Assembly: GCF_000374405.1 (NCBI RefSeq)
Contig: NZ_KB894229.1
Location: 83,816-147,815, forward strand
Reading direction: 5' to 3'
DNA from: Riemerella columbina DSM 16469
GTDB lineage: Bacteria; Bacteroidota; Bacteroidia; Flavobacteriales; Weeksellaceae
DNA length: 64,000 bases
Part shown: positions 8,246 to 18,497 of the stretch, in pieces
Position numbering within the stretch: the first letter of the stretch is position 1
How the letters are laid out: every line of letters begins with the position of its first letter
Position numbers and translations under genes: made by a program
The notes under the pieces: model-generated
Seen by the model: the letters and a program-made list of their open reading frames with translations, nothing else
Databases searched by the model: none
Told to the model about the DNA's origin: nothing

Positions 8246-9391
8246 CTATTGGTTCAAAGGTTTTAATATTCGAGTTTCAATTTCATCCACAATGGCTTGC
8301 GTCGCCTTGGGTTTTGCAAAAGATAAAAGATTCTGCGATAGCGTTGCCCTTAATTCGGGTTGTGTACAAATTTCCATTAGTGTAGCCCAAAATTTATCTT
8401 CCATCTCGCTATCCTTTACCATTCGGGCTGCATTTTTTTCCACTAAAGCTTGGGCGTTTTTCGTTTGATGGTCTTCCGCAGCAAAAGGGAATGGCACCAA
8501 TACAATGGGTTTTCCCACTACGGCTAATTCGGATACGGCAATTGCCCCCGCTCTAGATACAATGATATCTGCCGCCGCATACGCCAAACTCATATCCGAG
8601 ATGAATTCTTTAATTTGTATGCCTTTATCTTGTGCTAAAGATTGCCCTAGTTCACTGTTAATAATGGCTTGATAATCCGTTTTACCCGTTTGCCAAATCA
8701 ATTGAATATCTCTATCCAAAAGTTCGGTGGCGTGTTTTTTCCAAGCATTATTCAAAGTTCTAGAACCTAACGACCCACCCACGGATAAAACCGTTAATTT
8801 TTCTTGGTTTAATCCTAATTGCTGTTTGGCAACTTTAGTATCTATATTATCTGTAATAATGTTTTCTCGGATAGGGTTTCCTAAAAATAAAGTGTCCGTA
8901 CCATCAAAGTAAGATGCCATATCAGGATATGCCGTAAATACCGCTTTTGCCTTCTTCGCTAAAAACTGATTGGTTTTCCCAGGTAATGAGTTTTGCTCTT
9001 GAACCATAATGGGAACACCCAGCATAGATGCAACAAATAATGCGGGACCACTCGCAAAACCGCCTGTTCCTATGGCAACATCGGGGTTAAATGCTTTAAT
9101 CATTTTTCTTGCCTTCCAAAGACTAGACACCAGTTTAAAAGGCAATCCCAAATTCTTGATAAGGCTACTTCTATCAAACCCTGCAATGTTCAATCCTTCA
9201 ATTTTAAATCCCGCCTGCGGTACTTTTTCCATTTCCATTTTACCTAATGCACCAATGAATAAAAACTCAGCCTTAGGGTATCTTTTTTTAATTTCTTGGG
9301 CAATGGCAATCGCAGGGAAAATATGCCCACCAGTTCCCCCGCCACTCATCAAAATGCGTGGTGCGAAAGTGTTATGTTGATGCTGTTCCAT
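8246..9391 (-). CDS. murG: UDP-GlcNAc:undecaprenyl-PP-MurNAc-pentapeptide GlcNAc transferase
   Basis: GT28 glycosyltransferase that turns lipid I into lipid II on the inner face of the membrane. ILMSGGGTGGHIFPAIAIAQ is the N-terminal glycine-rich loop; VGGSLGSRTLN and the donor-site segment ISRAGAIAVSELAVVGKPIVLVPFP are characteristic. The 381 residues include a ~10-residue N-terminal extension before the conserved strand. It sits between ftsW (17 bp) and murC (3 bp). Confidence 0.97.
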   Translation of the reverse strand: MEQHQHNTFAPRILMSGGGTGGHIFPAIAIAQEIKKRYPKAEFLFIGALGKMEMEKVPQAGFKIEGLNIAGFDRSSLIKNLGLPFKLVSSLWKARKMIKAFNPDVAIGTGGFASGPALFVASMLGVPIMVQEQNSLPGKTNQFLAKKAKAVFTAYPDMASYFDGTDTLFLGNPIRENIITDNIDTKVAKQQLGLNQEKLTVLSVGGSLGSRTLNNAWKKHATELLDRDIQLIWQTGKTDYQAIINSELGQSLAQDKGIQIKEFISDMSLAYAAADIIVSRAGAIAVSELAVVGKPIVLVPFPFAAEDHQTKNAQALVEKNAARMVKDSEMEDKFWATLMEICTQPELRATLSQNLLSFAKPKATQAIVDEIETRILKPLNQ

Positions 9392-9408
9392 GCGTAGTTA
9401 TTTTTATA

Positions 9409-10650
9409 TTAAGCAATATCATTAATTTCCTCTATACTTTGTTTTTTGCCAATGCCTTCTTCATCGTAAATGGGGATTCTAGAGCTGATATTTAAAATTA
9501 AACCCAATTGGGCATAAGTAACTAACATTGAAGTTCCTCCATAACTGATTAAAGGCAAAGGCTGCCCCGTAACGGGTATCAGATTAAGGGCGACCATAAT
9601 ATTTGCCGAAAGCTGAATGAAAATCATCAACCCTAAAGAAATCACCAGCAACGCTCCAAAAAATGGCCGTGTTTTACTTGCTATGATAAGAATCCGAATA
9701 ATCATGATAAAATACATCGCAATAAGCAACGACGCACCTATCAATCCATATTCCTCGATGATAATTGCAAAAATAAAATCAGATGCCGATTGGGGTAAAC
9801 TTCTTTTAAGTACACTTTTACCTGGTCCTACGCCTGCAATTCCGCCATGTACTATCGCTGCTTTGGCATGTAATACTTGGTAATTTTTTTCTTTAACTTC
9901 TTGAAGTTCCGTTTCACTAAGTTCACTTTTGGATTTGCTATTAACAAAGGATTCTATCCTACTCCACCAAGTGTTTACACGGTTGTCTTTAATTAAATCG
10001 GTATTGAGGGCGATAAGCAAAAACAACGCTGAGGTAATAAAAGAAATACTGATAAACCCTGCAATATATTTCCAATTGAGTTGTCCTAAAATCAACACAC
10101 AAATAGAAGTAAATAAAATCATCAATGCCGTAGACCCATTGTCCTTAGCCACTAATAAAAACACCAGTAATATTGGTCCAAAAATATAGATGATATTTTC
10201 AATTGGTAAGCGCTCGCGTTGGATTTTTTTAGTCAAATAGCGACAAAGGTAAATCACCAACATCAAATACGCTACTGATGATGGCTGAAACGAAAAACCT
10301 GTCCCCGGAATTTTTAGCCATCTAGAGGCACTCGCTCCTTGAATGGTTTGTCCCGTAAACATTGTAATGAATAACAACACCACCGAAAAACCTAGTAGAA
10401 ATATACTAAGTTTACCTATATATTCGTATTTGACGGCACCGATAAACCTCATCAGCGCCAATCCCAAAAGTATAAACAACATATGTTTTACGGTGTGCAG
10501 TGTGGTAGAACCCGCATTTACAATATGCTCTAGATTGGAACTCGCCGAGTAAACTGGTAAAATGGACATCACCGATATCACGATAATGGTAATCCACAAT
10601 ACACGGTCACCTTTAAACAGTTCTATTTTTCTATCTGCTGACACTTCCAT
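9409..10650 (-). CDS. ftsW: SEDS peptidoglycan polymerase/lipid II protein FtsW
   Basis: Polytopic SEDS-family glycosyltransferase that polymerises septal peptidoglycan with its cognate class B PBP. About ten hydrophobic segments are visible; the C-terminal GQPLPLISYGGTSMLVTYAQLG is the SEDS signature. A polar loop around residues 215-265 (SKSELSETELQEVKEKNYQ, then GGIAGVGPGKS) corresponds to the large extracytoplasmic loop. It ends 1 bp before murD on the transcript side. Call supported by both sequence and cluster position. Confidence 0.95.
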   Translation of the reverse strand: MEVSADRKIELFKGDRVLWITIIVISVMSILPVYSASSNLEHIVNAGSTTLHTVKHMLFILLGLALMRFIGAVKYEYIGKLSIFLLGFSVVLLFITMFTGQTIQGASASRWLKIPGTGFSFQPSSVAYLMLVIYLCRYLTKKIQRERLPIENIIYIFGPILLVFLLVAKDNGSTALMILFTSICVLILGQLNWKYIAGFISISFITSALFLLIALNTDLIKDNRVNTWWSRIESFVNSKSKSELSETELQEVKEKNYQVLHAKAAIVHGGIAGVGPGKSVLKRSLPQSASDFIFAIIIEEYGLIGASLLIAMYFIMIIRILIIASKTRPFFGALLVISLGLMIFIQLSANIMVALNLIPVTGQPLPLISYGGTSMLVTYAQLGLILNISSRIPIYDEEGIGKKQSIEEINDIA

Positions 10651-10651
10651 C

Positions 10652-11983
10652 TTAATTAGATTTTAAAGTTTCCATTTTAAACTGCTCGCCACGGTCTTCA
10701 TAGTTTTTAAACAAATCAAAACTCGCACAGCATGGGGATAATAATACCGCATCGCCATCAGTAGCAATGGATTTAGCAATTTTTATAGCATCTGCCATAC
10801 TGCTGGTATCGTAAATCAATTCTATTTTATCTCGGAAATATTCTATGATTTTATCATTATCTAAGCCCAAACAAATAATGGCTTTTACTTTTTTCTTAAC
10901 CAAATGCTCTATTTCTGAATAATCATTTCCTTTGTCCACGCCTCCTACAATCCAAATGGTGGGTTGCTGCATACTTTCCAACGCGTAGTAAGTGGCATTA
11001 ACATTGGTAGCTTTACTATCATTAATGAATTTCACATCATTAAGTACCGCAATTTCTTGAAGTCGATGGTCTACCGCCTCAAAAGTCATTAATGATGCTC
11101 TAATATTTTCATCACTAATGTTTAATATTTTCCCTGCGATAGATGCCGCTAGACTATTCGCCACATTATGGTTACCAATCAGGGAAAGCTCTTTCAGCTC
11201 CATAGCAAAATAATGGTCTAAATTAACCACTAATTTATCATCGTCAATATAGCCTCCTTTGTCCAATTTTTCTCTAAGAGAGAACGGAATTTTGCTTACA
11301 CTAAAATCCAGCTCTTGCAAAATCTTTTGGCTCATTTCATCATCTTTATTATAGATGAAAAAGTTGTCTTGTGTTTGGTTTTCTGCAATTCTAAACTTCG
11401 CAAGGGCATATTCCTCATAATTATAGTTGTACTGGTCTAAATGGTCTTTGCTAAGATTCAGCAACAGAGAAATATAGGGTCTAAAATTCTGAATATCATC
11501 TAATTGAAACGAACTGACTTCCAGAACATAATAGTCGTGATTTTCATCGGCTACTTGCTTGGCAAAACTTTTACCAATATTTCCTCCTAAGCCCACATTC
11601 ATGCCATTATTTTTAAGGATATGATAGATGAGCGAAGTGGTTGTAGTTTTCCCATTACTCCCCGTGATGGCAATAATTTTAGCATCGGTAAATTCTGAAG
11701 CGAACTCTATTTCCGAAGATAAACGGATGCCTTCTGCTTTTACCTTGATTACGATATCTGCTTTTTTAGGAATCCCAGGCGACTTCACCACCCAATCGGC
11801 ATTCAAGATACGCGATTCGGTATGTTGCCCTTCTTCAAATTCTATATCGTGTTCTATCAGCAATTGCTTGTATTCTGGTTTGATTTTATTTTTATCGGAC
11901 ACCAGAACTTCCATACCCTTCTTTTTAGCAAGGTATGCCGCTCCAAATCCACTTTCTCCTGCACCTAATACGACTACTTTCAT
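10652..11983 (-). CDS. murD: UDP-N-acetylmuramoyl-L-alanine--D-glutamate ligase
   Basis: Adds D-Glu to UDP-MurNAc-L-Ala. MKVVVLGAGESGFGAAYLA is the N-terminal Rossmann motif, AITGSNGKTTTTSLI the ATP loop, GGNIG the substrate-binding segment, and FINDSKATNVNATYYAL the C-terminal domain signature specific to MurD. 443 residues, normal length. Downstream spacing to ftsW is 1 bp, so the two are probably translationally coupled. Confidence 0.97.
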   Translation of the reverse strand: MKVVVLGAGESGFGAAYLAKKKGMEVLVSDKNKIKPEYKQLLIEHDIEFEEGQHTESRILNADWVVKSPGIPKKADIVIKVKAEGIRLSSEIEFASEFTDAKIIAITGSNGKTTTTSLIYHILKNNGMNVGLGGNIGKSFAKQVADENHDYYVLEVSSFQLDDIQNFRPYISLLLNLSKDHLDQYNYNYEEYALAKFRIAENQTQDNFFIYNKDDEMSQKILQELDFSVSKIPFSLREKLDKGGYIDDDKLVVNLDHYFAMELKELSLIGNHNVANSLAASIAGKILNISDENIRASLMTFEAVDHRLQEIAVLNDVKFINDSKATNVNATYYALESMQQPTIWIVGGVDKGNDYSEIEHLVKKKVKAIICLGLDNDKIIEYFRDKIELIYDTSSMADAIKIAKSIATDGDAVLLSPCCASFDLFKNYEDRGEQFKMETLKSN

Positions 11984-12011
11984 AATGTAAAGTTTATAAA
12001 TTATCGGACGA

Positions 12012-13253
12012 CTATCTGATTTTCAATGTAATTAAACAAATAATTGCTAATATCACCCCTATAATAATCATTCGATTCACAATCTTACTCTCGTGGTATC
12101 CACTTTTCTGATAATGATGATGCAGAGGCGACATTTTGAATAATCGGTTATTTTGGGCATATTCTAACCCATATTTTTTCTTCCTATATTTGAATACAGA
12201 CACCTGAAGCATCACCGAAATATTTTCAATTAAGAAAATACCACACAGCACGGGGATTAACAATTCTTTTCTTAGAATAATCGCCAGTACTGCAATGACA
12301 CCACCCAACATTAAACTTCCTGTATCCCCCATAAATACTTGGGCAGGATAGGTATTGTACCAGAAAAATCCAATAACCGCACCTACCATGGCGACGGCAA
12401 AAATGGTGGTTTCCCCCATATTCGGTAGGAACATAATATTGAGATAATCAGCAAAAATAATATTCCCCGACACATAGGCAAAAAAGGCTAACGCAAGAAG
12501 AATAATTACACTCGTTCCCGCTGCTAAGCCATCTATTCCATCAGTAATATTAGCACCGTTGGACACGGCTGTGACGATAAAAATCACCACTGGGATGAAG
12601 ACAACCCAAGCCCATTCGTGGGCATCTTTTTCGTTCATCCAAAATAGAATACCGCTATAATCGAACTCGTTATTTTTAATCATAGGTACAGTGGACACAG
12701 TAATTTTTTCCTCTGGCATAAAGTTTTGTTCCACATTGTTTCGATTCACCACGCCCGCATCGGCATATTTTCTTTTAACCGTAATATCAGGATGAAAATA
12801 CATTGTGACGCCCACAATTAATCCCAGACCAACCTGACCAATGACTTTAAATTTACCACTTAGTCCGTCTTTATTTTTTTTAATTTTCTTCAAATAATCA
12901 TCAATAAAACCAATTACGCCCATCCATACAACCGAAACAATCAACAGAACGATGTAAACATTAGTAATTTTAGTAAATAACAATACGGGAATCAGCGTTG
13001 CTATAATGATAATTAAGCCCCCCATCGTTGGTGTACCTTCCTTTTGTTTCTGTCCGTCTAGGCCCAAATCTCTTACCAATTCTCCCATTTGCTTTCTTCG
13101 CAATAGGTTGATGATTCGTTTACCATACGCCACGGCGATAATCAATGAACTAAGCACCGCCATGGCAGCGCGAAAAGAAATATATTTAAAAAGATTAAGC
13201 CCTGGAATATGAATATTATTCGCGGTAAGGTATTCGTATAGGTAGTACAACAT
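12012..13253 (-). CDS. mraY: Phospho-MurNAc-pentapeptide translocase
   Basis: Integral membrane enzyme transferring phospho-MurNAc-pentapeptide to undecaprenyl phosphate, making lipid [22 protein letters not shown] and the Mg/uridine-binding [15 protein letters not shown] are diagnostic, with [10 protein letters not shown] near the C terminus. At 413 residues it is ~50 longer than E. coli MraY (360) because of a periplasmic insert around residues 150-205 ([18 protein letters not shown] and after); I recall such inserts in Bacteroidota MraY. Confidence 0.97.
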   Translation of the reverse strand: MLYYLYEYLTANNIHIPGLNLFKYISFRAAMAVLSSLIIAVAYGKRIINLLRRKQMGELVRDLGLDGQKQKEGTPTMGGLIIIIATLIPVLLFTKITNVYIVLLIVSVVWMGVIGFIDDYLKKIKKNKDGLSGKFKVIGQVGLGLIVGVTMYFHPDITVKRKYADAGVVNRNNVEQNFMPEEKITVSTVPMIKNNEFDYSGILFWMNEKDAHEWAWVVFIPVVIFIVTAVSNGANITDGIDGLAAGTSVIILLALAFFAYVSGNIIFADYLNIMFLPNMGETTIFAVAMVGAVIGFFWYNTYPAQVFMGDTGSLMLGGVIAVLAIILRKELLIPVLCGIFLIENISVMLQVSVFKYRKKKYGLEYAQNNRLFKMSPLHHHYQKSGYHESKIVNRMIIIGVILAIICLITLKIR

Positions 13254-13265
13254 AAGTTTCTTTTT

Positions 13266-14726
13266 TTATTTAGACATGGCTTTATAGAGTTCTACAATCG
13301 TTTCTTTATCATCAAAATGATGCTTTTTCCCATTAATATCTTGATAGGTTTCGTGTCCTTTTCCTGCCACTAGGACAATATCTTTGGGTTCTGCAAATTT
13401 TATCGCCATTTTTATCGCTTCCTTTCGGTCTGGCACTACGGTATATTTGCTATAATGCTGGGGTTCTATACCCGCTTCTATGCCTTTGATGATTTGCTGT
13501 GGGTCTTCCGTGCGTGGATTATCCGAAGTAATGATAGACAAGGTGGATTTTTGGGTGGCTATTTTTCCCATTTCTGGGCGTTTTTCTGTATCTCTATCCC
13601 CACCACAACCAAACACGGTAATCAGGCGTTCATTTTTTGTTCTAATTTCATTAATGGCATCTAAGGTATTAGCCAACGCATCTGGCGTATGGGCATAATC
13701 TACAATAAAGAAAATACCACCATCGGATTTTAAAGTTTCAAATCGCCCATTAACACGCTGAAGTTTCGACATGGCTTGGAGTACTTCCACCTCATCAAAA
13801 CCAAGTTCTTGGGTTATTGCAAATACCAATAATAAGTTATAGACATTAAACTTTCCTGTAAGCGTAGTCCAAAATTCATGACCATTAAAATTAAGCAACA
13901 TGCCATTAAAATCAGCCTCCAATAGCCTACCATGATAGTCTGCCATGGTTTTCATAGCGTAGGATTTTTTAGTCGCTTTGGTATTTTGAAGCATCACCAT
14001 CCCGTTTTTATCATCTATATTGGTAATCGCCGTTGCTGATGCGGGTAAATGGTCAAAAAATAATTTTTTAGTATTGAGATAATCCAAAAAGGTTTTATGA
14101 TAATCCAGATGGTCGTGCGTGATATTGGTAAATCCTGCCACCGAAAAATTTAGTCCATTAATTCTTCCTTGATGAATGCCATGTGAAGACACTTCCATAA
14201 AAGCATATTCACAACCTTCTTCTACCGCCTGAGCAAGAATTTTATTTAAAGTTACCACATCTGGTGTGGTATGTGTAGATGGCAAAACGGTATCGCCAAT
14301 TCTATATTCTACCGTAGAAATTAAAGCGGAAGGGTAGCCCAATAATTTAAACACATCAAACAAAAGTGTAGACACTGAAGTCTTACCATTAGTCCCTGTA
14401 ACACCAATTAATTTCAAACGCTCCGAAGGATTGCCATAAAAGTTCGATGCCAAAATCCCCAAAGTTTCCGCAGAATTTTTAACTTGAATATACACCACGC
14501 CCTCTACCAATTCACTTGGTAGCTCTTCGCATACGATGGCTTTAGCACCTTTCTCAATAGCAGAGGCTATAAATTGATGACCGTCTGCCACTGTGCCTTT
14601 AATTGCCACATACATTGCACCATCGGTTACCTTTCGGCTATCGAAAACCAAAGACGAAACTTCTGTATTCAAATCACCTTGATGCTGAATAATGCCGATA
14701 TGTTGTATTAAAGAATTGATGTTCAT
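13266..14726 (-). CDS. murE: UDP-MurNAc-L-alanyl-D-glutamate--2,6-diaminopimelate ligase
   Basis: Adds the third stem residue. GVTGTNGKTSVSTLL is the P-loop and TTPDVVTL and VSSHGIHQGRI mark the central domain. The motif DNPR (in ITSDNPRTEDP) marks meso-diaminopimelate rather than lysine specificity, so the cell wall is predicted to be mDAP type. 486 residues, normal. 7 bp after ftsI, 12 bp before mraY. Confidence 0.96.
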   Translation of the reverse strand: MNINSLIQHIGIIQHQGDLNTEVSSLVFDSRKVTDGAMYVAIKGTVADGHQFIASAIEKGAKAIVCEELPSELVEGVVYIQVKNSAETLGILASNFYGNPSERLKLIGVTGTNGKTSVSTLLFDVFKLLGYPSALISTVEYRIGDTVLPSTHTTPDVVTLNKILAQAVEEGCEYAFMEVSSHGIHQGRINGLNFSVAGFTNITHDHLDYHKTFLDYLNTKKLFFDHLPASATAITNIDDKNGMVMLQNTKATKKSYAMKTMADYHGRLLEADFNGMLLNFNGHEFWTTLTGKFNVYNLLLVFAITQELGFDEVEVLQAMSKLQRVNGRFETLKSDGGIFFIVDYAHTPDALANTLDAINEIRTKNERLITVFGCGGDRDTEKRPEMGKIATQKSTLSIITSDNPRTEDPQQIIKGIEAGIEPQHYSKYTVVPDRKEAIKMAIKFAEPKDIVLVAGKGHETYQDINGKKHHFDDKETIVELYKAMSK

Positions 14727-14733
14727 TCTGCTT

Positions 14734-16728
14734 TTATTTTTGAAGTGTCAAATAAATTTTTTGGTCTTTTTTAATATAAGTCCCTTCTTGCGGAAATTGG
14801 TTTATAATTTTCCCAACACCCTCATATTCTACTCTATAACCTAAGTTTTCCAATTGAGGAATCACATTTTTGCCTATCATATTTTTAAGATTAGGCATTC
14901 GGTGGTTTTCAATTTTAATTTTTACTTGATGTGGCATCATCTTTTTAAGGTCTACCTTCTTCTCTACCAACAATGCTTTTTCTACATTGAGTGGTGTTTT
15001 TAGGAAAGTTTTCCCTGCAATTTCCTTAAAGACTGGCGCTGCTACGGTTGAGCCATAGTAACCTTTTGTTACATCAGGCTCGCTAATCATCACATAACAA
15101 GTGTATTTAGGATTATCCGACGGATAAAACCCCGCGAACGATGCACGGTATTTTTTAGTCCCTTTTTTCCAATATTCAAACCTTGCCGTTCCCGTTTTTC
15201 CTGCCATTTTTAGGTTTGGGGTAAAGATACTGCGTGCCGTCCCTTTTTCCACAGCTTTTGTTAAAGCATGGGTCATCATTTCTATTGCTTTGTCCGAAGC
15301 CATTTTCTCTACCATGACTTCTGGTTGGGCTTCATATTTTACTTTACCATCCTTCATTACCTTTTCTATAAATAATGGTTTTAGCATTTTCCCTTTATTG
15401 GCAATCCCATTATAAAAAGTGGCAAGTTGCAACAGATTAAAGTTGGTAGAATAGCCGTAAGAAATAGATGCTAAAGTTGCTGCATTCCAACGCGGATTTT
15501 TAGGTGTAACGATTTTGGGGGTTGAAATTCCCGGCAATTCGATATCCATCGCATCAAACAATTTCCATCGTCTTAAATGGTCTAGAAATATTTTAGGGTC
15601 TTTAGCGTAATATTTAGTAATCAATTTCGCAGTTCCTACATTGCTAGATTTAGCCAATACATCGCTGATTTCGTAAGTACCACCGCCATGCCCATCACTA
15701 ATGGTCTGTCCTGCATAAGTCCAAACGCCATTGCCTACATTCACTTTGGTGTTTTCATCTATAAAACCATCGTCCATCCCCGCCAATAACGATACTGTCT
15801 TAAATGTAGACCCTGGTTCTAAATTATCTTTTATGGCATAATTATAAGAATCCACATACACGCCCGGTTCTTTTTTTCTAAGATTAACCATCGCTTTTAC
15901 TTTCCCTGTATTTGTTTCCATCACAATCACGGTTCCATGTTCAGCATCAAATTCTGCCAACTGTTTGGATAGCGCAGAGTGGGCAATATCTTGAATCCTT
16001 AAATCTAAAGTCGTATATACATCATTTCCATCTACAGGTTCTACAATTTTCCAATAATCTATGGGTTTCCATTGGGACGCATTCACTCTTTGCTCAAACC
16101 GGCTCCCATCTTTACCAGATAAGTATTTGCTGAATGCCCATTCTAATCCGTAGTGGTAATTGCCCTCATCTACCCCAATCGTTCCGCGTCCTATTTTTGC
16201 TGTTGCCAACTCTCGCTGGAATCTTTTTTCCACAATGAAGCCCCCTTTGTTTTTACCTTTATTAAATATTGGAAACTGCTTAATGCGTTCGTATTCATCA
16301 AAATCCAAATCTCTTACCAATAAATAATATTGATTTCCATAGCCTCTCTGCTTATCAAACTTAGCTCTAAAATAAGACCTCGGTTTCCCAAACATTTTAC
16401 CGAGAGAATCCGTTAATGCACTAATGTTATTTTTGTAAAGCGAATCACGCATAGTTTTGAAATCCAAATAGATATCATATCGCATCACCGTAGTGGCTAG
16501 AATAGATCCATCGGCGGCATAGAGGTTGCCTCGTGCTGCTTTAAGGGTGGCTTGGCGATAATCTCTATTGATATAATCTGCCTTTATTTCTTCTACATTG
16601 GTATTTTGCAATACGAAAATTCTACCCACAAACACCACAAACATCACTAAAGCAACCAACCCGAAGCCGTAGCCCCAGAGCAGCATTTTTTTTCTTTTTT
16701 GCTCAAAAGTGTTGGTATTATTTTTCAT
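14734..16728 (-). CDS. ftsI: Septal class B penicillin-binding protein with PASTA domain
   Basis: D,D-transpeptidase that cross-links septal peptidoglycan with FtsW. One N-terminal membrane helix (about residues 15-35) precedes the dimerisation domain. The catalytic motifs are in order: SxxK in PGSTFKTVSL, SxN in LAKSSNVGTA and KTG in AGKTGTARFE. The last ~60 residues (MPNLKNMIGKNVIPQLENLG onward) form a single PASTA domain, as in Bacillus SpoVD-type PBPs and unlike E. coli FtsI. Start overlaps the end of ftsL by 11 bp. Confidence 0.96.
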   Translation of the reverse strand: MKNNTNTFEQKRKKMLLWGYGFGLVALVMFVVFVGRIFVLQNTNVEEIKADYINRDYRQATLKAARGNLYAADGSILATTVMRYDIYLDFKTMRDSLYKNNISALTDSLGKMFGKPRSYFRAKFDKQRGYGNQYYLLVRDLDFDEYERIKQFPIFNKGKNKGGFIVEKRFQRELATAKIGRGTIGVDEGNYHYGLEWAFSKYLSGKDGSRFEQRVNASQWKPIDYWKIVEPVDGNDVYTTLDLRIQDIAHSALSKQLAEFDAEHGTVIVMETNTGKVKAMVNLRKKEPGVYVDSYNYAIKDNLEPGSTFKTVSLLAGMDDGFIDENTKVNVGNGVWTYAGQTISDGHGGGTYEISDVLAKSSNVGTAKLITKYYAKDPKIFLDHLRRWKLFDAMDIELPGISTPKIVTPKNPRWNAATLASISYGYSTNFNLLQLATFYNGIANKGKMLKPLFIEKVMKDGKVKYEAQPEVMVEKMASDKAIEMMTHALTKAVEKGTARSIFTPNLKMAGKTGTARFEYWKKGTKKYRASFAGFYPSDNPKYTCYVMISEPDVTKGYYGSTVAAPVFKEIAGKTFLKTPLNVEKALLVEKKVDLKKMMPHQVKIKIENHRMPNLKNMIGKNVIPQLENLGYRVEYEGVGKIINQFPQEGTYIKKDQKIYLTLQK

Positions 16729-17074
16729 TGGTAGAATCTATTTTTATAATCAGTTTATGCGGGTGGCTCTCTAGTGGCATCAATGAATCTTTTAGCATCT
16801 CCTTTCCCAGTTCACTTTCTAATTTTATTTTAATCAATCGACTCTGAGCATAAGCATTTCTCGATTTGTATTCTTCCGTTTGTTCTTTTAAAGCATTGAT
16901 TTTCTTTATTTTTTTATTAACCAAATGGTTGGTATAAATAATACCACACATCATTGCAGCGAGAAGAAGAAGGTATTTATAGTGCGGTCTAATCTCATCA
17001 CGATTCAGAAAATTCCCCTTCACAATATCGCCAAAGGTCAGTTTCTTCTTTTTATAAGTTGGTTTTCTCGCCAT
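16718..17074 (-). CDS. ftsL: FtsL-like cell division protein
   Basis: Small bitopic divisome protein of 118 residues: a very basic cytoplasmic tail (MARKPTYKKKKLTFGDIVKG), one membrane helix around residues 35-50 (YLLLLAAMMCGIIYTNHLV) and a short coiled-coil-prone periplasmic region. Primary sequence is poorly conserved in this family, so the name rests on topology and its fixed place between rsmH and ftsI. It overlaps ftsI by 11 bp. Confidence 0.85.
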   Translation of the reverse strand: MARKPTYKKKKLTFGDIVKGNFLNRDEIRPHYKYLLLLAAMMCGIIYTNHLVNKKIKKINALKEQTEEYKSRNAYAQSRLIKIKLESELGKEMLKDSLMPLESHPHKLIIKIDSTNEK

Positions 17075-17093
17075 TTCTAACTCTTCCTAAACT

Positions 17094-17987
17094 TTAATTT
17101 TTAATCCCTACTCTCATTTTAGCACTTCGTGCTCTAGAATTTTGCTCTATTTCCTCATCACTCGGAATAATTGCCTTGGTTTGTAACAACTCAAAAGGCT
17201 TATGATAATTTCCAAAAATATCGCGCTCTGGCTCTCCTTCAAACATCCCATTCTTTAGAAAACGCTTTACCAACCTATCTTCCAACGAATGGTAAGAAAT
17301 CACTACTAATCTCCCACCTGGCTTTAGCACATTGTAAGCCTGCTGCAACATATCCTTTAAAGCATCTAGCTCTTGGTTTACCTCAATTCTTATCGCTTGA
17401 AATAATTGGGCAAAAAATTTATTTCTTCTATTAGGTGGCAAATAGTCAAACAAAGCCTTTAAATCTTCCGTAGTTTCAATTTTTTTAGTTTTTCGATGAT
17501 GTACAATTTCTCTAGCCAATTTCCTAGCCTCTCGCAATTCTCCATAATAATAGAAAATATCTGCCAGCTGATGCTCCTCATACTCATTCACCACCTCTTG
17601 GGCATTGAGTTTTTGCATGGCGTTCATTCGCATATCCAGCGGTGCATTACTTCTTGTCGAAAACCCACGCTCTGCGGCATCAAACTGATGCGAAGACACA
17701 CCTAAATCCGCTAACACCCCATCCACTTCATTAACGCCGTAGAGCATTAAAGAATTTTCTAAAAACCTAAAATTTTGATTAATTAAAGTAAATCTTTGGT
17801 CTTCAAACTGATTATTTATCGCGTCTAAATCTTGGTCGAAAGCATATAATTTACCTTCCGCAGATAAACGAGATACAATCTCGCGAGAATGCCCACCACC
17901 CCCAAAGGTACAATCTACATATATCCCGCTACTATTAGTAACGAGCGTTTCCACACTTTCCTTTAATAATACTGGCTGATGATACAC
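17094..17987 (-). CDS. rsmH: 16S rRNA (cytosine(1402)-N(4))-methyltransferase
   Basis: SAM-dependent methyltransferase acting on C1402 of 16S rRNA in the decoding centre. MYHQPVLLKESVETL is the family start, DCTFGGGGHSREI the SAM-binding motif, and LGVSSHQFDAAERGFS and VISYHSLEDRLVKRFL are RsmH signatures. 297 residues, normal. It is the second gene of the cluster, 13 bp after mraZ. Confidence 0.97.
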   Translation of the reverse strand: MYHQPVLLKESVETLVTNSSGIYVDCTFGGGGHSREIVSRLSAEGKLYAFDQDLDAINNQFEDQRFTLINQNFRFLENSLMLYGVNEVDGVLADLGVSSHQFDAAERGFSTRSNAPLDMRMNAMQKLNAQEVVNEYEEHQLADIFYYYGELREARKLAREIVHHRKTKKIETTEDLKALFDYLPPNRRNKFFAQLFQAIRIEVNQELDALKDMLQQAYNVLKPGGRLVVISYHSLEDRLVKRFLKNGMFEGEPERDIFGNYHKPFELLQTKAIIPSDEEIEQNSRARSAKMRVGIKN

Positions 17988-18000
17988 TGCTATCTATTTT

Positions 18001-18465
18001 TTAAAAATCAAAATCCTCTATATTCCCCATAATTTCTTCTGCACGCTCGGCAAAATCTTTTTCATTATAGCGAATATTATCTTCGTATTGGGCTTTATCC
18101 CAAATTTCAAAATATTCCCCTGCTCCAGAAATCACGATATCCGACTGCAAACCTGCAAAAGATTTTAAATCTTTAGGAATTAAAATCCGACCTACTTTAT
18201 CCGTTTCTACCGTCTTCACACCTGCTGTAAATAACCTAATAAAATCCGTATTTTTCTTTTTAAAACGATTGATACGGCTGAGTTTTTCCATAAGTTTTTG
18301 CCACGGTTGTTGCGGGTACACTTCTAGGCAATTTTGAAACACAGAACGCTTCACCACAAGGTATTCGCCTTGCAATGTGGATAGATGTTTCGCTAAAGCG
18401 ACAGGCAATTTCATTCGCCCTTTGCTATCTATCTTACACTCATATGTTTCAAAAAAATAATTCAC
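18001..18465 (-). CDS. mraZ: Transcriptional regulator MraZ
   Basis: AbrB-like DNA-binding protein that controls the division/cell-wall operon it heads. Two SpoVT-AbrB-type repeats are visible: TYECKIDSKGRMKLPVALAK near the N terminus and KVGRILIPKDLKSFAGL in the second half. I place the start at GTG 18465 (NYFFETYECKID), because the longer frame beginning at 18504 starts inside the operator repeats and adds 13 non-conserved residues. That gives 154 residues, near the family size. A -7 box ends 6 nt upstream of this GTG and tandem MraZ boxes lie just above. Confidence 0.92.
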   Translation of the reverse strand: MNYFFETYECKIDSKGRMKLPVALAKHLSTLQGEYLVVKRSVFQNCLEVYPQQPWQKLMEKLSRINRFKKKNTDFIRLFTAGVKTVETDKVGRILIPKDLKSFAGLQSDIVISGAGEYFEIWDKAQYEDNIRYNEKDFAERAEEIMGNIEDFDF

Positions 18466-18471
18466 CTGGTA

Positions 18472-18479
18472 CAAAATTA
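18472..18479 (-). promoter_or_regulatory. -7 box of the mraZ (division cluster) promoter
   Basis: TAATTTTG on the minus strand matches TAnnTTTG. Only 6 nt separate it from the mraZ GTG, so transcription would begin at or next to the start codon. The -33 position falls in or next to the AAAGTGGTAA repeats; no clean TTTG is seen there. Confidence 0.6.
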
Positions 18480-18497
18480 TATAATATTTTCCAAAAA

